Below, piece after piece: positions 7,341 through 15,164 of a DNA stretch of 64,000 nucleotides. The stretch is from JAQUBU01 sp036677685 (GTDB lineage: Bacteria > Bacillota > Syntrophomonadia > Syntrophomonadales > Syntrophomonadaceae). The position numbers and the translations under genes were made by a program. Below the pieces are notes generated by a model, which was not told the origin of the DNA, searched no databases, and saw only the letters and a program-made list of their open reading frames with translations. Location: contig JAVBWA010000039.1 in the NCBI GenBank assembly GCA_036677685.1, positions 1 through 64,000 of the forward strand, in the 5' to 3' direction. The stretch's first letter is position 1; each line of letters begins with the position of its first letter.

Positions 7341-10300
7341 CTAATCAAGGAAGTCATACAAAACTAATTTGGGGTCAAACTGGGTTCCCCCACACCGCCT
7401 GATTTCGGCCAATGCCGTTTCCTTGCTCATAGCTTGTTTATACGGCCGGCCATTGGTAATAACATCATAAGCATCTGTAATTGCAATGATTCTTGATATA
7501 AGCGGGATTTTGTTCCCTTTCAGCCCAAGGGGATAGCCGCTGCCATCCCACCATTCATGATGATGTAAAATAGCTTCAGCTACTGAAGATAGTTCAGGGG
7601 AACTGAGGGCAATACGGTAACCTGTCTCGGGATGCCCCTTAATAGTTTCCCATTCTTCAGGAGTCAGCTTACCAGGCTTATCAAGAATGCTGTTAGGTAT
7701 AGCAATTTTACCAATATCATGCAAAGCAGCCAGGAGCTTTAATTCGTCCAGTTCACTATCAGTTAGATTAAGGGCTTTTCCCATTTTATAGGCCATTGCT
7801 TGTAATCGTTGACAATGATCTTTGGTTTCGTGGCTTTTTTCCCAGAGCGCTTTTTCCAGGGTTTTTATAAATGAGCTGCGTGTGCTTCTGCTTTCCAGGA
7901 GTTTATTACGATACATATTTTCCTCAGCCTCTTTAATAACGTCTTTTATATCTTGGTCAAGGCTAGTCTGAACTGCCATGCCCAGTGAAATGTTAACTTT
8001 TGTTGCCAGGCTGTCAATTTCTATAAAAGAATTACTTATCCTTTTATATACTCTCATTGTTGATGAGCTGTCACAATTAGGTAAAAGAATGATAAATTCG
8101 TCTCCACCCCAGCGGGAAATAATATCTTCATGGCGGCAAGATTTTCTTAGTATTTCGGCTGCTTGTTTTATAACCTTGTCACCTTCCAGATGACCTAACG
8201 CATCATTTACTAATTTAAGCCCGTTTACATCTCCGATAATCAAACCAATCGGCAATTGCCGGCTGGTGGAAATGCGGTTGAGTTCTTCTTCGAAAAAGGT
8301 ACGATTATAAAGACCGGTTAGCTTATCATGGTAGCTCAAGTATCTAATATCTTCTTCGGCTTGTTTGCGTTCACTTATATCTACGGAAATTCCGACATAG
8401 AATAAGGTTTCGCCAGATTTATTTTTTACCGGGACAATGCTTGTACTATGCCAATACCAGCTTCCATCCCGGTGTTTTATTCGAAATTCAATTCCCTTTT
8501 GGGCTTCACCTGTAGCTACAAGTGTGTTGAAAAAACTCTTACACGCCTGAAAATCATCGGGATGAACAAATGATTGAAAGGTACATCCCTTTATCTCGTC
8601 TGCTTCATAACCCATAGCTTCTTTGCAGCCATTGGATACAAAGGTAAATCTTCCATTTGGGGAAATAGAATAAACCATACCATTAGCATTTTCCATAATG
8701 ACCCGCAACTCCGCCTCGCTCTTGCGCAGCCGCTCTTCCATGAGCCGCTGGTCGGTAATGTCCGTTCCTGTTCCGATAGCATGGGTACCTAAACCATCTT
8801 GGTCACCGATATGAGTAATCGTCCAGCTTATTAATCTCCGCTTGCCTTCTTTAGTAACCCAGCAATTCTCAAGCTTATACCTGAATCCGGGGGTTTTCCA
8901 ATCGGTTTTCTCCTTATCGAATAAAGCCTTAGTATCGTCTACATCCTCCGGGCTGTGTACTACTTCCCAAATATATCTGCCTTTTACATCATTCAGGTTA
9001 TATCCGGTAACCTGTTCACACATCTTGTTAAACAGTACAATACGGCCTAGTTGGTCACAAACGGCAATTAAGCTCCCGGCGGTATCCAGCAAAACAGCAT
9101 TGAAATTCCGTTCTTCCTGCAATTGAAGTTCAGTTTTTTTAAGCCTGGTGATATCTTTGCAAGCAAACAATAGATGAGGCTTTTGGTTCATTTCTATGGT
9201 CTCAGCTGAAACCAGATAAAGCCGAATCTCACCGGGTTTTGTGCGGAATGGTATCTCAAGGTTTTGTATGCTTCCTTGTTCTCTGATGTCCTTTATTAAA
9301 AGGTCGCGTTCGTCTGATATAACCCAAATTCCTAATTCATATACGGTTCGCCCAATAACTTCATGACGCTCATAACCCGAATAACTTAACCAGGCATCAT
9401 TTACTTCGATATAGCGTCCTTCATCAATGGTTGTTATGCTAAGTGGATCAGGATTGGAGTGAAATGCTTTAGAAAAGCGTTCTTCAGATAAATGCAAAGC
9501 CTGGTTAGCTTCCTCCAGTTCACTGGTTCTTTCGTTTAACTCACTGGTTACTGCATTTATTAAATGGGTCAATGTTTTTAATACTTCCGCGCTTTTATCT
9601 GCAACATAGTCCTTTGTGGAGGGAACGTCTTTATCCGTATCTTTATGATATACCTCGGGTTTAGGTAATGAATTAGGTTTAAGGCCATTGGATTCAGACA
9701 ATGCCAGCATAGTCATGGTAGCGTTAAGAAATTGATTGCAGTTATCCGCGTGGTAGAACTCGCCGCTGGTAAAAAAGCCTGAAGTAGGAGCAATATCCTG
9801 GAATGGCAGGGTTTCAATCTGAGCATATGGTTGGAGGAAACTTCTTCGGGATGCACAGGAGTATATAAATATACTATCGAGAGGTTGTTGTTTAAATAAT
9901 TGCATAAGTTCTTTTACTTTTTCCAGAATAATATCAAAATGTCCATAGCTAAAGCGTACTTTGTCACCTTCAGCCATATCGCCAAAAAAGCCTATTGAAT
10001 CATCATCGTATCTTGTGGATGGCGTTCTGGCAATCTCAATACCATTTCTGCATATTATCAGCGGGAATTCAACTGTATCCATAATGTTTAAAGCTCTATC
10101 ATTACCCAGGTATTTACGAAAAACTTGGAATGCTGGTATGTTATCAATGGTATAAAGCCGCGAATCTTCCGCTCTGGTTATAGTCATTTCCTTACCTATA
10201 GGCTGCCAGCCAAGATGACTCTGACATATAACTTTTAAACAGTCGCTCTCAATACTTACGCCGACAACGCCAGAATCGGTAACAGTCTCATTGCAGAATA

Positions 10301-10802
10301 CAAAATAATCTTGATCTGATAAATTATTTCCTGCAATGCCTCCACATATTGGCACACCAGAACTTACTGACTGGACACCCTGCAATAAATGACTACCGTT
10401 CATATATAATGCAGTCGAAAATAGAATTAAAACTTTTGTTTTATTTCCATTTAACATAGTTGCAATTGTTTTTCCCAATTCATAAGCGTTTGCATCACTT
10501 GTTTCGGCAAATGCAACTTTTATCTTGCTATGATTAAAAACAGAAAAAGATAGAACGGTTTTTAATCCGCTTACCAAACCGTTCATGATCTCTCCATTAG
10601 TGGTTGTTCCAATGATTTGAACACCGGGTACTAGCTCTCGAATCTCTTTACATAGATTTTTTATATAGTTTTCTTCACAAATACCTGTAAAAACCTGCAC
10701 CAGAATTGCACGATTGCTGCTGCCCAACAACACTTCTTTATTGTCTATTACATACTTCTTCAAACTCTCGTAATCTTCGTAATATGTATTGATTGTATGC
10801 AA
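7341..10802 (-). CDS. FIST-PAS-PAS-PAS-GGDEF-HD-GYP cyclic-di-GMP sensor enzyme
   Basis: About 1153 residues. Order: FIST N and C domains (about 15-370; FIST is thought to bind small ligands such as amino acids), a helical linker, three PAS domains (about 440-555, 565-690, 695-815), GGDEF (about 830-965) and HD-GYP (about 970-1150). The diguanylate cyclase motif RWGGDEF is intact, with an inhibitory RxxD site (RHED) five residues before it. The phosphodiesterase motifs HDIGK and WWDGSGYP are intact. No membrane segment is visible, so it is probably cytoplasmic. Both synthesis and hydrolysis of c-di-GMP are possible. A TTG at 10802 has GGAGG 7 bases upstream and is preferred to the ATG at 10826. 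Confidence 0.9.
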   Translation of the reverse strand: MHTINTYYEDYESLKKYVIDNKEVLLGSSNRAILVQVFTGICEENYIKNLCKEIRELVPGVQIIGTTTNGEIMNGLVSGLKTVLSFSVFNHSKIKVAFAETSDANAYELGKTIATMLNGNKTKVLILFSTALYMNGSHLLQGVQSVSSGVPICGGIAGNNLSDQDYFVFCNETVTDSGVVGVSIESDCLKVICQSHLGWQPIGKEMTITRAEDSRLYTIDNIPAFQVFRKYLGNDRALNIMDTVEFPLIICRNGIEIARTPSTRYDDDSIGFFGDMAEGDKVRFSYGHFDIILEKVKELMQLFKQQPLDSIFIYSCASRRSFLQPYAQIETLPFQDIAPTSGFFTSGEFYHADNCNQFLNATMTMLALSESNGLKPNSLPKPEVYHKDTDKDVPSTKDYVADKSAEVLKTLTHLINAVTSELNERTSELEEANQALHLSEERFSKAFHSNPDPLSITTIDEGRYIEVNDAWLSYSGYERHEVIGRTVYELGIWVISDERDLLIKDIREQGSIQNLEIPFRTKPGEIRLYLVSAETIEMNQKPHLLFACKDITRLKKTELQLQEERNFNAVLLDTAGSLIAVCDQLGRIVLFNKMCEQVTGYNLNDVKGRYIWEVVHSPEDVDDTKALFDKEKTDWKTPGFRYKLENCWVTKEGKRRLISWTITHIGDQDGLGTHAIGTGTDITDQRLMEERLRKSEAELRVIMENANGMVYSISPNGRFTFVSNGCKEAMGYEADEIKGCTFQSFVHPDDFQACKSFFNTLVATGEAQKGIEFRIKHRDGSWYWHSTSIVPVKNKSGETLFYVGISVDISERKQAEEDIRYLSYHDKLTGLYNRTFFEEELNRISTSRQLPIGLIIGDVNGLKLVNDALGHLEGDKVIKQAAEILRKSCRHEDIISRWGGDEFIILLPNCDSSSTMRVYKRISNSFIEIDSLATKVNISLGMAVQTSLDQDIKDVIKEAEENMYRNKLLESRSTRSSFIKTLEKALWEKSHETKDHCQRLQAMAYKMGKALNLTDSELDELKLLAALHDIGKIAIPNSILDKPGKLTPEEWETIKGHPETGYRIALSSPELSSVAEAILHHHEWWDGSGYPLGLKGNKIPLISRIIAITDAYDVITNGRPYKQAMSKETALAEIRRCGGTQFDPKLVLYDFLD

Positions 10803-11059
10803 AATGATGCCTCCAATGCTTGTCATTAGAAAACGACCAATAAAATATGATTAGTAATTACCGGCAAATTAGCGAGCAGTTGTAAGACAATATTGTTTTT
10901 ATTATGTGTTTTAATTTAAAGCTAAGGCGGAGGGGAGATTAAATCAATCGAATTGTTAGAAGACTTTTTCACCTTCAAGTTTTCCTTCCCTTATTTATCG
11001 GATATGTGGTACATAATGGCGGCTATCTCAAGTCTGGACTGAGTTTTATCGGACTACTT

Positions 11060-12109
11060 CTAGCGCAATATAAGGATATTATTTACTACCGGTCGTTCCT
11101 TGCCGTCGGATGGGCGGTTCAAGATTTCCCCCTTATAATACATAGCACTTGATCCTCCCCCGTCCAGATTATAAGCATCCTTCACGCCTAATTCCAAGAG
11201 TTTGTCCTGCAGTCTTTCCAGGGTAACACCCAAACTCCAATCATCTTGTCTACCGTCAACTACAATCATTATCAGGTCGTCATTGGCATACTTGCCTATT
11301 ATAGTTCTGGGCTGTTTGGTTACTTGCCATTTTTTCGAAATTGATAGTTTCTGGCCTTCTTTTAGCAATACCGGTTCAAAGCTCACCCCCTGATAGGGAT
11401 CAAGAGACAGTATATCCTCCTGGCTCTGGGGAACAGTTCCAATAACCTGCCCATTTTTATTAATTCCGGTAAAAAAAAGATCACCGGGATAACCATTAAA
11501 AGGCTCCACCAATTTCCCGTCTATAACTGTATTCCCTATCAACTGGGCGTATTTAACCCCATTTCTGTCTTCCGAATAAAACCCACCGCCGTTTATCGCC
11601 AAAATGGCATGGTATCTTTTTGCGGCACTGGAGGTAGTCTCCAGTTTCCCCAATGTGTCCCTGGCTAGAGCAACCCTGAAAGCAGTAGGGTCAAATAGTT
11701 TTATTTTAGCAATACATCCCTTGTAGCCCAGTTCGTCCAGGTTGAAAATTTTAATCTCTGTATAATCGCTGAGACATGCATACTTGGCTGGACCAAGAAT
11801 TTTTAAAATCTTTTGTTCGTAGATATCGTCGGACATATGTTTTTGATCAGAACTAACACCGGCAAGTTCAGTTATCTTTTCATCCTGTTGAACAAAAACC
11901 TGCTTTTGCTTTTGAATAGTAGTAGTTATCTCAAAAATTGCATTTCCCATGGTCTCGGTATCATGTTTAAGCACTTTAATTTCGTTCTTGACGCTCGCGG
12001 TGGGAATAATCAATGGCTGCGCCGCTGTCGGGAGATCCCTGACTACTAATAAGAGCGCCAGCAAAGGAGCCAGCAGGAACAGCAGAAAAATACTAGTTTT
12101 CTGCATCAT
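11060..12109 (-). CDS. Exported phosphodiester glycosidase (NAGPA) domain protein
   Basis: 349 residues. A hydrophobic signal anchor (about 6-23) is followed by a coiled-coil-like stretch (about 45-80). A NAGPA/phosphodiester glycosidase domain (PF09992; about 140-349) carries AILAINGGGFY, VVDGRQ and the hallmark NLDGGGSSAMYY. The family hydrolyses phosphodiester-linked sugars and is common in Firmicute exopolysaccharide or cell-wall loci; the substrate here is unknown. The start overlaps the end of the upstream coiled-coil gene by 17 bases, so the two are translationally coupled. The shared coiled-coil features suggest they act together at the membrane. Confidence 0.88.
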   Translation of the reverse strand: MMQKTSIFLLFLLAPLLALLLVVRDLPTAAQPLIIPTASVKNEIKVLKHDTETMGNAIFEITTTIQKQKQVFVQQDEKITELAGVSSDQKHMSDDIYEQKILKILGPAKYACLSDYTEIKIFNLDELGYKGCIAKIKLFDPTAFRVALARDTLGKLETTSSAAKRYHAILAINGGGFYSEDRNGVKYAQLIGNTVIDGKLVEPFNGYPGDLFFTGINKNGQVIGTVPQSQEDILSLDPYQGVSFEPVLLKEGQKLSISKKWQVTKQPRTIIGKYANDDLIMIVVDGRQDDWSLGVTLERLQDKLLELGVKDAYNLDGGGSSAMYYKGEILNRPSDGKERPVVNNILILR

Positions 12110-12515
12110 GGGGGGCCTCCTGTAAAATTTCCAAACTTTTTTCCAGTTGCTTTAGCTGGTTTTCCAGGTTTAATAACTTTTCATCTATCCTGGATTGAAC
12201 ATCAGATGTATTGGAAATAACCATTCCCGCATCTTCCATACTGGCACGCAAATTCCTGGTTTCACTGCTCAGGATGGTAATATCTTCTTTTATATCCTTT
12301 ATATTTATGGCATTTTCTTGCCGGATATTATCTATGGAAGTATCCAGATAGTTTTTCGCATATATGTAAGCATAATAGACTATCCCAATCCATAACCCGA
12401 CTAAAACAGCAAATATTAGTATATTGGTTTTTAGTTTTTTGTTATTGTTAGCGGTATTTTCGTGGAAATTGCGGCGCTGCTCTTCAGAATTAATTTCATC
12501 GGCATATTGATTCAT
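12093..12515 (-). CDS. Membrane-anchored coiled-coil protein, hypothetical
   Basis: 140 residues. A polar N-terminus (about 1-28), one membrane segment (about 29-53) and a long heptad-rich coiled coil (about 55-135). It overlaps the downstream NAGPA gene and is first in the operon. The coiled coils of the two proteins could pair outside the membrane. No enzymatic motif is present and no family was recognised. Confidence 0.75.
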   Translation of the reverse strand: MNQYADEINSEEQRRNFHENTANNNKKLKTNILIFAVLVGLWIGIVYYAYIYAKNYLDTSIDNIRQENAINIKDIKEDITILSSETRNLRASMEDAGMVISNTSDVQSRIDEKLLNLENQLKQLEKSLEILQEAPHDAEN

Positions 12516-12577
12516 TATCTCACTCCTTTGCTTGAATAACCGTTTAAAATAATAACGGGAGTATTAAAGTAATATTA

Positions 12578-12698
12578 TTAACTTCTACAAAAAAGAAGAT
12601 AGTTCCTGCCAAAATGATATATTTGGACTTTCTGTTCAGAAACGGCAATTAAACCGGCAGCATCCAAGAAAAGAGCATTAAAATCGAATCTTTTATTT
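12578..12698 (-). pseudogene. Remnant of a PAS-domain gene
   Basis: The minus-strand translation contains FNALFLDAAGLIAVSEQK, which lines up with FNAVLLDTAGSLIAVCDQ in the second PAS domain of the FIST sensor at 7341-10802. DNA identity is visible around 12633-12690 against 9053-9113. The frame ends after about 40 codons and lacks a start. It is a fragment left by duplication or deletion of a PAS sensor gene. Confidence 0.6.
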
Positions 12699-12762
12699 CA
12701 AACAATAAAAGTGCTATAAAATTCTAACAGGAAAAAGTATTGTGAAAAGCGAATCCTCCTGT

Positions 12763-12948
12763 AACGAGGTGATATATATCCCCCGCTTCTTTAAGCGTTC
12801 GGGTTCCTATTAATAAAAAGGCGGCGGGTTCCAATCCCACGCCTCGTTGCAGCGGTCTGTTGCCCCCTATGGGGACCACTTATATTGATTCCCTTCGGGA
12901 ATGATTAAATTGTGAAGAAATTGCTCCGCAGTTTCTTCCGATGCTTAA
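12763..12948 (-). repeat. Dispersed structured repeat, copy A (long form)
   Basis: Minus-strand copy. It starts at the TTAAGCATCGG-like edge (12948) and ends with the CACCTCGTT arm (12763-12771). It carries the extra module also found in copy B, with two small hairpins (CCC/GGG stems) between the first hairpin and the AACGAGG arm. It sits about 40 bases before the alpha/beta hydrolase start, in the opposite orientation. Confidence 0.8.
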
Positions 12949-12987
12949 AGACCTTTGTTATAGAAAAATATCATCGGAGGTAATTAA

Positions 12988-13926
12988 TTGGAACAGCAAT
13001 TAGTATTAAAAGGTCCAAACGCAGTTCGGAAGAGTAAACGCAACTATGTGATTATACCATTGTTAATTATATTGCTGGCCGCCGGGGGTGTTTTTGGCAT
13101 CGCAGGTTATATCGGTTGGAATTTGACCCATCCGGAGAGGCTCGCTATAAGCAAAGATCCCAAATCGGTGGGACTGCCTTTTGAAAATGTTGAATTCTCC
13201 AGCCGGGATGATTCCCTGAAGCTGAAAGGTTGGCTAATACCGGCGCAAAACAGTGATAAAACCATAATTTTTGCCCATGGCTACCGCCGCAATCGGGCAG
13301 ATGATTCCATCCTCATGCTGAATTTAGCCCGGGATATGGTGAATAGAGGTTATAATGTGCTCTTGTTTGATTTTAGAAACAGCGGTGAATCGGAAGGAAA
13401 TTTAACTACGATAGGTCAAATGGAGGTGCGGGATTTACTGGGTGCCGTTGATTATGTCAAGAGCAAGCCTGAAATTAGCCGGAAGGTCGTCCTCCTGGGC
13501 TTTTCTATGGGAGCCACTGCTTCTCTGCTGGCTGGAGCGCGTGATCCGGAAGTGGATGCGGTTATCGCAGATGCTCCCTTTGCCGATATGCGGACTTATC
13601 TGAAAGAGAACCTCAGCGTTTGGTCCGGTTTGCCTTCGTTTCCTTTTAATCAGGCATTTTTTATGGTTGTGCCCTTGCTAACCGGACTTGACGTTGACCA
13701 GGTAAGTCCCGTTCATGAAATAGCACAGTTTAAAGGCCGTCCGGTCTTGTTGATCCATGGAACCGCCGATCGCAAGATACCGATAAGCAATAGTGAGAGC
13801 CTTTTAGAGGCCTATCCTCAAGCCCGGCTTCTAAAAGTTCCGGGTTCCGACCATTGTGACAGCTACCATGATCATCCCGATTTGTACCTGAAAAACCTTG
13901 AACAATTCCTGGCTAAAGTTAGTTAG
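12988..13926 (+). CDS. Membrane-anchored alpha/beta hydrolase
   Basis: 312 residues. An N-terminal membrane segment (about 20-45) precedes an alpha/beta-hydrolase fold. FAHGYRRNR is the oxyanion strand, GFSMGA carries the nucleophile Ser, and HGTADRKIP and GSDHCDSYH hold the likely acid and His. It resembles the BAAT/YqkD-type hydrolases of Firmicutes; the substrate is unknown (an ester, peptide or acyl compound). The start is TTG at 12988 with GGAGGT 6 bases upstream. A decayed, internally deleted relative lies at 17900-18154. Confidence 0.88.
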   Translation: MEQQLVLKGPNAVRKSKRNYVIIPLLIILLAAGGVFGIAGYIGWNLTHPERLAISKDPKSVGLPFENVEFSSRDDSLKLKGWLIPAQNSDKTIIFAHGYRRNRADDSILMLNLARDMVNRGYNVLLFDFRNSGESEGNLTTIGQMEVRDLLGAVDYVKSKPEISRKVVLLGFSMGATASLLAGARDPEVDAVIADAPFADMRTYLKENLSVWSGLPSFPFNQAFFMVVPLLTGLDVDQVSPVHEIAQFKGRPVLLIHGTADRKIPISNSESLLEAYPQARLLKVPGSDHCDSYHDHPDLYLKNLEQFLAKVS

Positions 13927-13961
13927 ATAAGCCCTCAATCCATCAACCTCAGCTGATTCTG

Positions 13962-15104
13962 TCAATTTGGAAGAAGAACTCGAATTTTATTATGAAGACA
14001 GCTATTTTGAGCAAAGTTCAGGAGTCTTTGTTTTAAAACGGGTGTAATTTCTTGGCCTTGCGAAAGAAGAACCAAACCGTTGTTATCTTGAAGATCATCA
14101 AGTAATATCATCCCAATCGATATATCATTAAGACTAATATGCTTGACTCCTGCTCCTTCCTCCAACAATTTTTTAATGCCTTTAACTTCATAAATGAAAG
14201 CAGAGAAAACATCTGGATCATAATTTTCTTTGTTATTTTCCATATGTTCCAAAGTATAGACAATCGACCAGGTTTTTTTCATGAGAGAGTTAAAATCCAG
14301 AATTACCTTGAGGATATGTCCCAGCAAGGGAATATCGTGTCCTTCATGAATTTCTTTACAATTACCGCTTTTCATTTGATATCCAACGGCTTCAGCTATA
14401 TTCTCCAAGCGGGGAATGTTAGCCAGAAGATTTCTTGCCGTAGAAGGGTGCGAATAAAACATTTGCTCTTCATCCGGAGACAGAGGATTCCCGGAGTCTA
14501 TTTTCTGCAGGATATTTTCCGGAATGGTAATTATACCAATGGGTGACAGCATTAAAGCTAAATCAACTTCCCAGAGGTTCTGTACTTTAAGGCGTAAAGC
14601 AATATTTTTAGCCAGGATTCGCAGTCGGGAGAGCTGATTGAATTCTTTAGGCTTGGATATGGACAAAATATCAATAAGTAATTTTATACTTCCTTTTAAT
14701 GTCTGTTCCAGGAGTTCCCGTTCGGAGCATATTAGTCGATATTGCTCCAGAGCGGTGTTTATAACAGGCAGGAAATCGTTTATCGGACAGGGCTTGGTCA
14801 TGAAACGATATATATTTCCCTGGTTTACTGCATTTATGGCCATATCGATATCTGCATACCCTGTTAACATGATCCTTACCGTATCAGGTGCCAGTTCTTT
14901 GACTTTTTCAAGAAAGCAAATCCCATCTTCACCGGGCATTTTAAAGTCTGATACAACCACCGCAAAAGGACCATATTTTTCCATAACAATCAGTCCGTCT
15001 TCGGCATTATTGGCTGTATAAAGATCAAGCCGTAAAGCTAATTGTCTTCTAAAGGAAGCTAGAATATTTTCGTCATCATCAACCATTAATATTTTTTTGT
15101 TCAT
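13962..15104 (-). CDS. Response regulator with degenerate HD domain (RpfG-like architecture)
   Basis: About 380 residues. The receiver domain (about 3-120) has the acidic DDD cluster, phospho-acceptor Asp in VVVSDFKMPGEDG, T/A switch and lysine of MTKPCP. The rest follows an HD-GYP-like layout, but the catalytic HD is replaced (LSPIGIITIP where HDIGKIAIP is expected) and no HHE or GYP motif remains. It is therefore unlikely to hydrolyse c-di-GMP and may bind partners instead. The ATG at 15104 fits AGGAGG 8 bases upstream. It lies directly downstream of the histidine kinase at 15165 and is probably its partner. Confidence 0.85.
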   Translation of the reverse strand: MNKKILMVDDDENILASFRRQLALRLDLYTANNAEDGLIVMEKYGPFAVVVSDFKMPGEDGICFLEKVKELAPDTVRIMLTGYADIDMAINAVNQGNIYRFMTKPCPINDFLPVINTALEQYRLICSERELLEQTLKGSIKLLIDILSISKPKEFNQLSRLRILAKNIALRLKVQNLWEVDLALMLSPIGIITIPENILQKIDSGNPLSPDEEQMFYSHPSTARNLLANIPRLENIAEAVGYQMKSGNCKEIHEGHDIPLLGHILKVILDFNSLMKKTWSIVYTLEHMENNKENYDPDVFSAFIYEVKGIKKLLEEGAGVKHISLNDISIGMILLDDLQDNNGLVLLSQGQEITPVLKQRLLNFAQNSCLHNKIRVLLPN

Positions 15105-15164
15105 TTGCAAAACCTCCTTTAAGCATATAGTTAGAAAATCAATTATGCAGATTTGTTCATCTAT

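Noticed and set aside
10990..11050. A 21-residue stretch between stops on the minus strand, slightly like an SLH-domain end
   Set aside because: Too short to support; the resemblance covers only a few residues.
12800..12850. A tRNA T-arm-like sequence (GGGTTCCAATCCC) in repeat copy A
   Set aside because: Other copies do not keep it and no cloverleaf with acceptor stem or anticodon arm can be drawn; it is part of the repeat stem.
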